From positions 1 to 43,131 of the forward strand of contig NZ_JYOO01000039.1 of the NCBI RefSeq assembly GCF_000956595.1: a DNA stretch of 43,131 bases. The letters run 5' to 3'. Both the position numbers and the translations under genes were made by a program. The DNA comes from Priestia aryabhattai B8W22. GTDB lineage: Bacteria; Bacillota; Bacilli; Bacillales; Bacillaceae_H. Shown in pieces: positions 30,915 to 39,489 of the stretch (position 1 is the first letter of the stretch; every line of letters begins with the position of its first letter). The notes beneath the pieces were generated by a model. That model was not told where the DNA came from. It searched no databases and saw only the letters and a program-made list of their open reading frames with translations.

Positions 30915-31905
30915 ATGAAAAAATCGATGTATACGCATAAAGAGCCGGTGAGCCCCCGGAGTGGATGAACACCACATTCTCATCTTTTTTAAAATAACCC
31001 TTTCGAATTAAATCAATTAGACCAGCCATCGCTTTTCCCGTATACACAGGATCCAATAAAATCCCTTCCGTACCGGCCACAAGTTTGACTGCTTCTACCA
31101 TCTCTTCTGTTGGAACAGCATAGCCTGGACCTACATATTCATCCATACAAACAATATCTTCTTTTTTAAAAGTCGTTTTGCTATGTAAATGTTCATAAAG
31201 TTCGCTCGTTAGCTTGGCAACTTTCATTTCTTGCTCTTCTTTAGCACGACTCACATTCATTCCAATAACAGACACGTCACTTTGAAGACTTTGAAAGCCT
31301 GCCACTAACCCTGCATGCATGCCTCCGCTTCCGCTTGTGCAAACTACGTGGCTAAGCTTTATTTGCTGCTCATAGCTTTGCATAAGCATCTCTTGTGCGC
31401 AGGCAGCGTAGCCTGTTGCACCGATAACATTTGAACCTCCTACTGGGATTAGGTACGGCTTATGACCTTTTTCACTTAGCTCGCGCGCTACTTTTTCCAT
31501 TTCCGCTGTCAAATCCGAACCTTCAGCGACAAACCGCATGTCATGAGCGCCTAATAAATGATAAAGAAAATAGTTCCCCGTCGGCTGATCGCTTGCTTTA
31601 TTTTCTCCTTCTTCTAATACGAGCACGCATTTCATTTGTTCTTTTACAGCAGCAGCGAGCGTCAAACGACAGTGATTGGATTGTATCGCACCGCACGTTA
31701 CAAGCACGTCTGCTCCTTGCGCTTTTGCATCAGCTACTAGATATTCAAGCTTACGCGTCTTATTTCCGCCCCCTGTCAGTCCAAGCATATCATCGCGCTT
31801 CATATAAATTGAAGGTCCATTTAACTGCTTTGATAAAACTGATAGCTTTTCTAAAGGTGTAGGGGAATCCGTATATTTTCTTCTAGAAAATTGCGTTAAG
31901 TTCAT
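30913..31905 (-). CDS. dcyD: D-cysteine desulfhydrase (ACC-deaminase-fold PLP enzyme)
   Basis: A 330-residue fold-type II PLP enzyme. The pyridoxal lysine is K49 in GGGNKTRKLEYL; CGAIQSNHCRLTLAAA, the phosphate-binding SGSGGMHAG and the C-terminal FIHSGGSPALYAY follow. The family splits D-cysteine to pyruvate, H2S and ammonia; some members deaminate aminocyclopropane carboxylate. Residue choices favour D-cysteine desulfhydrase (YedO/DcyD type) but do not settle it. GAGGATGAG precedes ATG 31905. It appears monocistronic. Confidence 0.85.
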   Translation of the reverse strand: MNLTQFSRRKYTDSPTPLEKLSVLSKQLNGPSIYMKRDDMLGLTGGGNKTRKLEYLVADAKAQGADVLVTCGAIQSNHCRLTLAAAVKEQMKCVLVLEEGENKASDQPTGNYFLYHLLGAHDMRFVAEGSDLTAEMEKVARELSEKGHKPYLIPVGGSNVIGATGYAACAQEMLMQSYEQQIKLSHVVCTSGSGGMHAGLVAGFQSLQSDVSVIGMNVSRAKEEQEMKVAKLTSELYEHLHSKTTFKKEDIVCMDEYVGPGYAVPTEEMVEAVKLVAGTEGILLDPVYTGKAMAGLIDLIRKGYFKKDENVVFIHSGGSPALYAYTSIFS

Positions 31906-32055
31906 ACTCTCATCCTCTCTTTCGTATTTGCTCTATTTTACCATATAGAAGCTTTTGAAGAGCTTTTTACGAAATGGCTTTCTATAACTTGTATACATAA
32001 GAACAAGTAGTCAACATACATTAAACCATATAAACAGTTTGAAGGAGTGTTTTCA

Positions 32056-32574
32056 ATGAGTGAAAAAGCAGTACTTTGCAGCGTCTCACGAGTAGTCAAA
32101 TCACAGCACATTTTTCCAAATGACCTGAACAATCACCACACCCTTTTTGGCGGAAAAATTGTCGCTGATATGGACATGACGGCTTCTCTTTCAGCAGCTA
32201 AACATTCCAGAAAGTCGTGTGTTACAGCTTCCATTGATCACGTTGACTTTATCGAGCCCGTCACCGAAGAAGATTTTATTTCATATGAAGCATTCGTTGT
32301 TGTCACAGGAAAAAGCTCCATGATTATTTTTGTTAAAGTCATTGCCGAAAATTTGTTAACGGGCATTAAACGTATTGCTGCAACTTCTTTTCTCACCTTT
32401 GTTGCACTAGAAAATGGAAAGCCCGCCCCCGTTCCTCAAGTTATTGCTCAAACCGAAGAAGAAAAAAGCCTTCAAAAAGTAGCTCTTGAACGAAAAGAGT
32501 CCAAAAAAACGCAGGTTGAGCACAGCAAAGCGATTGCGAGCATCTTATCTAAGTCTTTGCGCAGCAGTAATTAA
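32056..32574 (+). CDS. Acyl-CoA thioesterase, hotdog fold (YkhA-like)
   Basis: A 172-residue single-hotdog acyl-CoA hydrolase, similar in length to B. subtilis YkhA. The N-terminal FPNDLNNHHTLFGGKIVADM carries the conserved NxxxxLFGG motif and catalytic Asn/Asp region, and DHVDFIEPV follows. It hydrolyses acyl-CoA, probably of medium to long chain, in a hexameric form. The C-terminal 40 residues are charged and helical. ATG 32056 is chosen since GGAG lies eight bases upstream; a GTG nine bases earlier overlaps that site. Monocistronic with its own terminator. Confidence 0.88.
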   Translation: MSEKAVLCSVSRVVKSQHIFPNDLNNHHTLFGGKIVADMDMTASLSAAKHSRKSCVTASIDHVDFIEPVTEEDFISYEAFVVVTGKSSMIIFVKVIAENLLTGIKRIAATSFLTFVALENGKPAPVPQVIAQTEEEKSLQKVALERKESKKTQVEHSKAIASILSKSLRSSN

Positions 32575-32578
32575 GCTC

Positions 32579-32622
32579 TTCATCTAAAAAGCAGCTGTCT
32601 GCTTTTTAGATGAAGTTTTTTA
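32579..32622 (+). terminator. Intrinsic terminator of the thioesterase gene
   Basis: A 16-pair perfect stem (TTCATCTAAAAAGCAG with its complement) around CTGT, followed by a T-run. Confidence 0.9.
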
Positions 32623-32666
32623 GATTTCACATTGTTATTTAATATAATATGCGATATATTGGTTTT

Positions 32667-33329
32667 ATGAAAAATAACATTCAACCCCTCAAACGACTTT
32701 CCCTACGGGAGGAAGTCTATCAAACACTTAAACAAAATATTGTTATGCTTGAATTTCAGCCGGAACAAAAGCTTCAGGATAAAGAACTGGCTGAGCAATT
32801 TGGAGTTAGCCGCACTCCTGTTCGAGAAGCATTAAAAAGGCTCGAAGATGAAGGCCTTGTCCAAACGACACCTGGCTCTTCTACAAAAGTGGCTCCATTA
32901 AACCTTGAGGAGGCAAAACAATCTTTTATTGTCGTCGCAGCTCTTCATGCACTTGCTGCTAAGCTGGCCTGTACTTCGCTACAAGAAGAAGATATGGGCG
33001 AACTAATCAAATACAACCAATCTCTAGAACATGCAATCAAAACAAGAAATGTACTTGAAGCGATCGAAGCGGATGAAGCATTTCATTCCGTTTTTTTAAA
33101 CCGAGCGAATAATGTAGAGCTAGAACGTGTTGTAAAACAGACAAGCGCCAAAATTCAACGTCTGGAAATCGCTCGCTTTTCTTCTCTTGGTAGTCTTGCT
33201 TCCGTTGATCAGCACAAAGAAATCATAAACGCTTGCCGTCAAAAAGATGCCGCCCTAACATCACAGCTTGTCGAAACAAACTGGCTCACATTAGGTGAAG
33301 CGTTGACAAATGAGGAGGAATCAACGTGA
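32667..33329 (+). CDS. GntR-family (FadR/VanR subfamily) regulator
   Basis: A 220-residue repressor. The N-terminal wHTH (LREEVYQTLKQNIVMLEFQP, then LAEQFGVSRTPVREALKRLE) is typical of the FCD branch; the C-terminal helical FCD effector domain (about 80-215) has metal-binding His candidates in DEAFHSVFLNRA and QHKEII. The start is ATG 32667: an ATG 18 bases earlier overlaps the -10 box TATAAT (32643-32648), so it cannot be transcribed from that promoter. The ribosome site is weak. Its stop overlaps the next gene by GTGA, so it probably regulates the exporter. Confidence 0.88.
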   Translation: MKNNIQPLKRLSLREEVYQTLKQNIVMLEFQPEQKLQDKELAEQFGVSRTPVREALKRLEDEGLVQTTPGSSTKVAPLNLEEAKQSFIVVAALHALAAKLACTSLQEEDMGELIKYNQSLEHAIKTRNVLEAIEADEAFHSVFLNRANNVELERVVKQTSAKIQRLEIARFSSLGSLASVDQHKEIINACRQKDAALTSQLVETNWLTLGEALTNEEEST

Positions 33330-34267
33330 AGCCTCTTTTATTAGGCATCGCTGCATCATTCTTTTTTGCTTTTACATTCGTTTTAAATCGAGCGATGGAT
33401 TTATCTGGAGGCAGCTGGGCGTGGAGCGCATCTCTGCGCTATTTTTTTATGGTACCTCTTTTGCTTGTGCTTGTTTATTTTTGGGGTGGTATCAAACCTG
33501 TGGTGGCAGAAATAAAAGCCCAGCCGCAAAAATGGCTGCTGTGGAGCACGGTTGGATTTGGTTTATTCTACGCTCCTCTTTGTTTTGCTTCAGCCTACGG
33601 TCCCGGCTGGCTTATTGCAGGAACTTGGCAAATCACAATTTTATCGGGATCTCTCCTAGCTCCTTTGTTTTACAAGGAAGGAAAGAAGCGAGGAGGCATT
33701 CCTTTCAAGCAGCTAGGTTTTTCGTTTATTATTTTAATAGGCGTTGTGCTCATGCAGCTTGAGCATGCGACTGAACTGTCGGCCTCTACTGCCTTGCTTT
33801 GTACCATTCCCATTTTAATTGCCTCTTTTGCGTACCCGCTTGGCAACCGTAAAATGATGGAGGTATCGTCACTTAATACGTTTCAGCGCGTGCTTGGAAT
33901 GACGCTTTCAAGCCTGCCGTTTTGGATTATTCTTTCTGTCTATGCCTACGTCACCGATGGGCTGCCAAAAACAACTCAGATATATCAAAGCAGTTTAGTT
34001 GCTTTACTTTCAGGAGTATGTGCAACGGTTTTATTTTTTGCAGCAACTGACCTTGTTAAAAAAGATTCTCACAAGTTAGGTGCAGTTGAAGCTACACAAT
34101 CGATGGAAGTTTTATTTGCCCTGCTAGGAGAGGTCTTCCTTCTATCAAGTCCTTTGCCATCGTTTCTTTCTTGGGTTGGAATGGGAGTTATCGTAGCAGG
34201 CATGGTGCTTCACAGCTACCAAACGAGTCATAAAAAAGCTATACCGCAAAAAGAATTGACCTACTAA
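33326..34267 (+). CDS. EmrE-type multidrug/metabolite exporter (DMT superfamily)
   Basis: A 313-residue membrane protein with about ten helices in two five-helix halves, of the DMT superfamily (multidrug resistance efflux, PF13536-like). It opens MKPLLLGIAASFFFAFTFVL; RYFFMVPLLLVL and EATQSMEVLFALLGEVFLL are family-typical. The start is GTG 33326 after GAGGAGG, overlapping the stop of the GntR gene by four bases. Coupling with the regulator suggests the regulator controls export of its own ligand. Substrate unknown. Confidence 0.85.
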   Translation: MKPLLLGIAASFFFAFTFVLNRAMDLSGGSWAWSASLRYFFMVPLLLVLVYFWGGIKPVVAEIKAQPQKWLLWSTVGFGLFYAPLCFASAYGPGWLIAGTWQITILSGSLLAPLFYKEGKKRGGIPFKQLGFSFIILIGVVLMQLEHATELSASTALLCTIPILIASFAYPLGNRKMMEVSSLNTFQRVLGMTLSSLPFWIILSVYAYVTDGLPKTTQIYQSSLVALLSGVCATVLFFAATDLVKKDSHKLGAVEATQSMEVLFALLGEVFLLSSPLPSFLSWVGMGVIVAGMVLHSYQTSHKKAIPQKELTY

Positions 34268-34275
34268 TCAATAAC

Positions 34276-34308
34276 AAAAAAGAGCGTCTCAGTCGGCGCT
34301 CTTTTTGT
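34276..34308. terminator. Bidirectional terminator between the exporter and YqcF-like genes
   Basis: AGAGCG and CGCTCT with flanking A5 and T5 runs. Confidence 0.8.
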
Positions 34309-34887
34309 TTATACAACAGATCTTCTTTCTAAATTGAAGACATTCACCTGCTCAGCATCAAAGCGGCTTAGCAATGAATCTACTCCGTACTCAAGTGCAA
34401 AAGCACGTTCATTTTCTGAAATCGGAACGGCCTGCAGAAACGTTACTTTTTTATCAGATAGTTCAATCGTTGAAAAATTATCCCATAAAAACGGCGGAAT
34501 CAGCAAAATGTGCTGCATATGAAAGCTGTCATCAAGGACTGCAATAACGTCTTTATAAATAGCTCCTGGGAAGATGGAGACATGAGATTTCATCATATGG
34601 AAAATACAGTTTGCTAAAATAGCAGAATAAATACCGAATTCTTCATGACAAGCCCCAACGATTTCAATTCGAAGCGGGATCCCTCCAACTGTATAGCCTG
34701 TCGGACATTGATGTCCACCGAGCGTTGCATATGCGGTTACGTCTTGACGCGGATGATTTTCACACGCCACAACATGAATACCATGCTTTTTTCGTTCATC
34801 TGAATAATCTTCAATTCGGTCCTTTTGACCAAATACATCTATTGCTTTATGTATAATTAATTCTTCATCTTTTGTAAAATTACTCAT
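34309..34887 (-). CDS. YqcF-like SUFU-domain immunity protein
   Basis: A 192-residue suppressor-of-fused-domain protein, equal in length to B. subtilis YqcF. Family patterns: VTAYATLGGHQCPT, RIEIVGACHEEFGIYSAILA, FPGAIYKDVIAV, HILLIPPFLWD, QAVPISENERAFALEYGVDS and VFNLERRSVV. YqcF neutralises the LXG-toxin YqcG. No LXG toxin gene lies in the window, so this is an orphan immunity gene. ATG 34887 follows GGAGG; the frame extends upstream without start signals. Confidence 0.8.
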   Translation of the reverse strand: MSNFTKDEELIIHKAIDVFGQKDRIEDYSDERKKHGIHVVACENHPRQDVTAYATLGGHQCPTGYTVGGIPLRIEIVGACHEEFGIYSAILANCIFHMMKSHVSIFPGAIYKDVIAVLDDSFHMQHILLIPPFLWDNFSTIELSDKKVTFLQAVPISENERAFALEYGVDSLLSRFDAEQVNVFNLERRSVV

Positions 34888-35063
34888 AAAAAACCTCCTT
34901 GCTTGCGACCTTAAAAAGTCCCCTACTGTACAGCATATACTACAGCACTCGCTTACGATATAGTTTTTAGAAAATGTGATAGAAATGTTATCGTTTCGTA
35001 ACATACTATGAAATTGTCTCAAGAAGCAAACAAGAAACCTTAACCAATTTTTTCTTTTCTCAT

Positions 35064-35101
35064 AAAAAATAGAGCCTGCACCATGGCAGCCTCTATTTTT
35101 A
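35064..35101 (-). terminator. Terminator of the Xaa-Pro peptidase gene
   Basis: AAATAGAG-C-CTGC pairs with GCAG-C-CTCTATTT. T-run on the minus strand. Confidence 0.8.
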
Positions 35102-35109
35102 TGACATTA

Positions 35110-36210
35110 TTATGAAATAATTTGTAATTCTTTTGGGTACTTCGTTAACGTTTCGTATCCATCCTTTGTAATGATTACATCATCTTCAATACGCACGCCT
35201 CCAAGTCCTTGAATATAGATACCCGGTTCAATCGTATACACCATGCCTTCTTGAAGCACATCATTATTGTTGCGGCTCATTGAAGGAAACTCATGCACGC
35301 TGATACCAAGACCATGACCAAGACGATGCAAGAAATATTCTCCATATCCTGCTTCTGTAATAATATCGCGTGCTACCATGTCCAAGTCGCCAATGCGAGT
35401 GCCGGGCTTGGAAGCTTCAAGAGCTGCCTGCTCGGCGCGCTGTACCGTTTCATAGATTTCTTTTTGCTTATCATTAATCGACTTGTAAGCGACTGTACGC
35501 GTGATATCTGAACAGTATCCGTCTAACACTACGCCTAAATCGAATAGAACCATATCTCCTGGCTTTAACGTGCGAAGACCTGGGTTCCCGTGCGCTTCTC
35601 CCGTTTTTTCACCAAATAAAACCATCGTTGAAAACGACATCTCACGAATTCCTTTTCGCTTTAGCTCGTATTCAATTTTAGCCAGAACATCCATTTCCGT
35701 AACGCCTTCTTTTAAGGCAGCTACGCCTACTTCCACGCCAAAATCAGCTAATGCAGCTGCCTTTTGCAGAATCTCAACTTCACGCTCATCTTTAATTAAA
35801 CGCAGCTGATTTAATTTCTCTTCTGCTCCGACTAGCTCAGCATTTGGATATAAATTAAGCAGTTCTTCAGCTCTCGCATACAGCAGCTGTTCTTTCTCTA
35901 CAGCAACCTTTTTTACATCTATCACGTTTCGTTTATGTAAAGCTTCTTTAATAAGTTCCCAAGGATTTTGATGATCTTCATATCCGATCACATCAAATTT
36001 CCAGCCGGCTTCTTTTGCTTGACCCACTTCCATTGATGGACAAACAAGCATCGGCTCCGCTTTATTAAATAAAAACAAACCAAGCAGACGCTCATGCGGA
36101 TCCGTGTGAAATCCTGTTAAATAAAATACGTTTTCAGTTGACGAAATAAAGGCCGTTTCTACATTCTTTTCCTTCAGCCATGATACGACTTTTTGCAAAC
36201 GTGCTTCCAT
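35110..36210 (-). CDS. Xaa-Pro dipeptidase/aminopeptidase P family (M24B), YkvY-like
   Basis: A 366-residue cytosolic metallopeptidase. The N-terminal creatinase-like domain (1-130) precedes the pita-bread domain with two-metal ligands: Asp in LFDLGVVLDGYCSDITRT, His in HRLGHGLGISVHEFP, Glu in YTIEPGIYI and Glu in VRIEDDV. It cleaves Xaa-Pro bonds. B. subtilis YkvY has almost the same length. ATG 36210 follows AAAGGGG; an ATG six codons earlier overlaps that site. Monocistronic, with its own terminator. Confidence 0.92.
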   Translation of the reverse strand: MEARLQKVVSWLKEKNVETAFISSTENVFYLTGFHTDPHERLLGLFLFNKAEPMLVCPSMEVGQAKEAGWKFDVIGYEDHQNPWELIKEALHKRNVIDVKKVAVEKEQLLYARAEELLNLYPNAELVGAEEKLNQLRLIKDEREVEILQKAAALADFGVEVGVAALKEGVTEMDVLAKIEYELKRKGIREMSFSTMVLFGEKTGEAHGNPGLRTLKPGDMVLFDLGVVLDGYCSDITRTVAYKSINDKQKEIYETVQRAEQAALEASKPGTRIGDLDMVARDIITEAGYGEYFLHRLGHGLGISVHEFPSMSRNNNDVLQEGMVYTIEPGIYIQGLGGVRIEDDVIITKDGYETLTKYPKELQIIS

Positions 36211-36285
36211 TAAAAAAACCCCTTTCATTGTGCAATATTACTATTATAACATAGTTATTTAGCAATATTGTACAATGAATAGAGG

Positions 36286-36960
36286 TTAAGACAAAGCCGC
36301 GTGAAGAGTAGTAAGCTGCTCTTTAATCGCTTTTCGCTGAATACTTACTTTCATCAGCCAGCCATTTTCTCCGTATCTATAAATAAATTCGTACGTACCT
36401 TTAGGAAAATATTCTTTTACCAGCATGTCTCGGTTTTCAACAAATCCCGGATCGCCAATAAAATAGTTACCTTCTTCAAGCGGGAGCTCATGAACTTTTT
36501 TTTCTAGCTGCTTCTCTTCGTCTTCGTCATCATCTATCACAATGTGCAGACCACTTTCATCACGCACAACGTCAAATTCACCGTTTTGTTCAAGCTCAAG
36601 CACCGGCACCACTTGTCCATTTACCGTTAGCAGCTGCTTAGTTCCTTCAAGGACCTGGGACCAATGATCATCGTATAAAGTAGAAGAATAAAAAATATAG
36701 CCCTGAGATTTATATAATAAAAGCAACTGTTCAAAATGATTTTTCACTTGTTCTTTATCAAACAGAATAACAAAATGCTTTCGATAGAAAAAACTTGTAA
36801 AAGGCAGAATAGACGATTGATTAAGCTCTTTAATTATTTCAGCACTATCCTTACCTGAAATAATAGCTCCGGTCAATTCCCCCGCGCCATAAGGTTTCCA
36901 ATGACTTAACGCCACTTCTGGAATCAGCACAAGGTTCGAAGATGACACATATATACTCAT
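36286..36960 (-). CDS. Hypothetical protein with acidic central segment
   Basis: A 224-residue soluble protein that I do not recognise. The first half is mixed alpha/beta (YVSSSNLVLIPEVALSHWKP, FVILFDKEQVKNHFEQLLLL). An acidic stretch (IVIDDDEDEEKQLEKKV, about 145-161) separates it from a C-terminal beta-rich part (FIYRYGENGWLMKVSIQ). There is no signal peptide or membrane segment. ATG 36960 is used because GGAG is eight bases upstream; GTG 36969 abuts that site. Transcribed alone, upstream of and in line with the Xaa-Pro peptidase gene. No function proposed. Confidence 0.65.
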   Translation of the reverse strand: MSIYVSSSNLVLIPEVALSHWKPYGAGELTGAIISGKDSAEIIKELNQSSILPFTSFFYRKHFVILFDKEQVKNHFEQLLLLYKSQGYIFYSSTLYDDHWSQVLEGTKQLLTVNGQVVPVLELEQNGEFDVVRDESGLHIVIDDDEDEEKQLEKKVHELPLEEGNYFIGDPGFVENRDMLVKEYFPKGTYEFIYRYGENGWLMKVSIQRKAIKEQLTTLHAALS

Positions 36961-37284
36961 TCGCTTCACTCCTTTTTCCTACACTTAGACCTATATTTGA
37001 TTCTCAACAAACAGAGACTTTTCTCATATTCCACTCTTAAAAGACAGAACTTTTTCCCTAACTATGATAGATTATAACAAATATCCTCGAAAAAAATAAC
37101 CTTTATTTCCTCTTTCTTCTATTTATACCCTTCTCTTATTTTAGCTGTCTTCGCCCATTTACTCGTGAACGTACTTGCTAATCTAATTCCTTAGTGTTAA
37201 TTTTATTATGTCGTTTTATAATTTTTTGCATAATTGGTTTCAAACAAAAAAGTATTAATATTTTTGAATGCGATGGTGAGACAT
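36961..37284. other. AT-rich divergent intergenic region
   Basis: This separates the hypothetical gene from the divergent LCP gene. A plausible -10 box TATAAT (37217-37222) points toward the LCP gene. No ORF with a ribosome site, hairpin or known RNA element was seen. Confidence 0.4.
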
Positions 37285-38229
37285 TTGGAAGAACGTACAG
37301 AACGTAAACAACATAAAAGAAAAAAGCAAAGAAAAAAGAAACGCTTTAGAAAGCTACTTCTTTTCTTTCTCATTCTTGTAATCGCCGCTGGTGCATATGT
37401 GTATTATCAATACCAACAAGGGTTAGCAGAAGCAGACGGAGCTTTTGGGAAAGATGGACAGTTTGATTTTAATGGTGCAAGTGCCAATTTAGATAGCATG
37501 AATGTGCTGCTTCTTGGAATTGACTCTCGAGGTGAAGAACATTCGCGTGCCGATACAATTATGATTGCTCATTATGACAAAGACAGCAATCAGCCTAAAA
37601 TTGTTTCTTTGATGCGTGATTCATATGTGGATATTCCTGGACATGGCAAAAACAAATTAAATTCAGCCTATGCATTTGGCGGGCCCGAATTAATGCGTAA
37701 GACAATTAAAGAAAATTTCGGCGTAGATGTAAACTATTATGCCGTTGTTGATTTTAAAGGTTTTTCCAAAGTTGCCGATACGATTGCCCCTGAGGGGATT
37801 ACGGTTACCGTGCCACACGAAATGTCATCAGGAATTGGCATGACCCTAAAACCTGGAAAACAAACTCTTCACGGAGATAAATTACTAGGATACGTGCGAT
37901 TCCGCCATGATAGCCAAAGTGATTTCGGGCGCGTGAAGCGTCAACAAGAAGTGATTGGTAAATTAATGGATGAAGCTCTTCAAGTAAAGACACTGGCGAA
38001 AGCTCCTAAGCTATGGGGCGTCATTGATCCATATGTGGATACAAATATTCCTCCAAAAACATTTATTGTGATAGGAAAAGATTTTTTAGTTGGAAATCAG
38101 CCAAATTTAAAATCTCTTCGTTTACCGGTTGAAGGTTCCTATTCAAATGAACGAATATCCGGTATTGGTGCTGTTTTAAGCATCGACCTGGAAGAAAACA
38201 AACAAGCGTTACAGTCATTTTTAAATTAG
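37285..38229 (+). CDS. LytR-CpsA-Psr (LCP) family wall glycopolymer ligase
   Basis: A 314-residue membrane enzyme attaching teichoic acid or other undecaprenyl-linked glycopolymers to peptidoglycan. A very basic cytoplasmic start (EERTERKQHKRKKQRKKKRF) and one transmembrane helix (about 22-42) precede the extracellular LCP domain. It contains LLLGIDSRGEEHSRADTIM (lipid phosphate-binding Arg/Asp), SLMRDSYVDIPGHGKNKLNS, AYAFGGPELM and YVRFRHDSQSDFGRVKRQQE. I choose TTG 37285 because GGTGAG precedes it and it yields MEERTERK, like MEERS of B. subtilis YwtF (TagT). Further upstream starts lack ribosome sites. Confidence 0.87.
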   Translation: MEERTERKQHKRKKQRKKKRFRKLLLFFLILVIAAGAYVYYQYQQGLAEADGAFGKDGQFDFNGASANLDSMNVLLLGIDSRGEEHSRADTIMIAHYDKDSNQPKIVSLMRDSYVDIPGHGKNKLNSAYAFGGPELMRKTIKENFGVDVNYYAVVDFKGFSKVADTIAPEGITVTVPHEMSSGIGMTLKPGKQTLHGDKLLGYVRFRHDSQSDFGRVKRQQEVIGKLMDEALQVKTLAKAPKLWGVIDPYVDTNIPPKTFIVIGKDFLVGNQPNLKSLRLPVEGSYSNERISGIGAVLSIDLEENKQALQSFLN

Positions 38230-38230
38230 G

Positions 38231-38262
38231 AAAAGGTGTCCATTAGAGGACACCTTTTTTTA
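38231..38262 (+). terminator. Terminator of the LCP gene
   Basis: AAAGGTGTCC-ATTAGA-GGACACCTTT followed by T6-7. Confidence 0.9.
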
Positions 38263-38452
38263 TACTATTCAAAAAAACTTCTGTTTTTCCTCCCTATCCT
38301 TCAAAAAATTTTCAGCTTCGACAAAAAATGGAGATGAAATGGAGCTATTTTCTAGAAAACAGCTGTTTCTTTGAAGTTCTATTTTTTCTTCTGTATGCGT
38401 ATATGAAAGGAGAAGGACTTCTTTTTTTATATTTTTTAACCAAGGAGATGAA

Positions 38453-38821
38453 ATGATGAAATTATATGGTTTTCAATCTGAAGAAGAGCGTTCCTTTCTT
38501 CATTCTACCTATAAAGTAAACCCATTACTTTCTCATACCGGAGATGTCAAAATCAGCTTTTTATCTTTTCAAGAAAATGATTATACACCTCGTCAAGAAG
38601 CTACGATTCCACAGCTTCTTTTAGTCGTTCACGGGGAAGGCTGGGTAGCTGGCGATAACGGACTGAAAATTTATATCAAACAAGGTGAATCAGCATTTTG
38701 GAGAGCCGGGGAATCTTTTGAAGTCGGGAGTCTAACGGCTATGACAGGATTACTAATTGAAGGATTGGATATTGCTCCTCAAAAGCTGCTTACTTCTTTC
38801 TCACGAACAAATGTAAATTAA
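38453..38821 (+). CDS. Cupin-fold small protein
   Basis: A 122-residue single cupin barrel: LLLVVHGEGWVAGDNG and IKQGESAFWRAGESFEVGS match cupin motifs 1 and 2 in spacing. The usual metal-binding His pair is mostly absent, only one His (VVHGEG) being placed suitably, so it is more likely to bind a ligand than to be an oxygenase. AAGGAG precedes two adjacent ATGs at 38453 and 38456; the second has the better spacing. Flanked by terminators, hence monocistronic. Function unknown. Confidence 0.75.
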   Translation: MMKLYGFQSEEERSFLHSTYKVNPLLSHTGDVKISFLSFQENDYTPRQEATIPQLLLVVHGEGWVAGDNGLKIYIKQGESAFWRAGESFEVGSLTAMTGLLIEGLDIAPQKLLTSFSRTNVN

Positions 38822-38847
38822 AAAGCCGCTGTGACGCGGCTTTTTTT
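38821..38847. terminator. Bidirectional terminator between cupin and quinone reductase genes
   Basis: AAAGCCGC-TGTGAC-GCGGCTTT followed by T-run; A4 on the other side. Confidence 0.85.
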
Positions 38848-39367
38848 ATTGTCTTAATAATTGAGCGTAGCTTTCTGCACTATCTTGAATGACTTTTTCG
38901 CTCAGTCCACCGCCTGCTCCTTGAAATAAAAACGGAGTTTGGAAATTCATGCCTGTTAAATTTGCCGTAGCTTGAAACGGAAGAAGCAGATTATTCATTG
39001 GATAACGGTTGTAGCCGCCTTCTTGATAAGCTTCTGCAGGTCCTCCTGTCGAAGTAGCTACGATAAACTCTTTTCCATGAAGTTTAGTACCTTCGCTGCC
39101 ATAAGCCCATCCGTATGTTAAGACAACATCTTGCCACTCTTTTAAGAGTGCTGGTGAGCTGTACCAGTAAAACGGAAATTGAAACACAATGCGATCGAAT
39201 TGAACAACTAACTCCTGCTCTTTTTCTACATCAATTTTGAAATCGGGATAGTTTGCGTATAAATCATGAACGTGTACATTCTCTTCTTTCTTTAACCGCT
39301 CTGCCCACGCTTTATTAATGCGAGAAGATGCTAAATTTGGATGCGCTAAAATAACCAGTGTTTTCAT
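38846..39367 (-). CDS. NAD(P)H:quinone oxidoreductase, flavodoxin-like (YwrO/KefF type)
   Basis: A 173-residue FMN enzyme that reduces quinones by two electrons. ILAHPNLASSRINKAW is the FMN-phosphate loop, RIVFQFPFYWYSSPALLKEW the isoalloxazine region and GSEGTKLHGKEFIVATSTGG the third flavin loop. B. subtilis YwrO (general stress protein 14) has 175 residues and the same motifs. GGAG precedes ATG 39367. It is convergent with the cupin gene. Confidence 0.9.
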   Translation of the reverse strand: MKTLVILAHPNLASSRINKAWAERLKKEENVHVHDLYANYPDFKIDVEKEQELVVQFDRIVFQFPFYWYSSPALLKEWQDVVLTYGWAYGSEGTKLHGKEFIVATSTGGPAEAYQEGGYNRYPMNNLLLPFQATANLTGMNFQTPFLFQGAGGGLSEKVIQDSAESYAQLLRQ

Positions 39368-39489
39368 TTTGATACTCTCCTTCTGATGTCTGTGCTTGCT
39401 TTATTCTTTTCTATTTTTTACGTTTGCCTCTAACAGCTTGTTCAGGCGTTTTTTTCCTTTTCATTCAGGAAATCCTAGCTAGTTTACAC

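Noticed and set aside
33310-33762. Plus-strand ORF of 150 codons
   Set aside because: Out-of-frame shadow of the EmrE-type exporter, whose membrane-protein pattern and coupling to the GntR gene are convincing.
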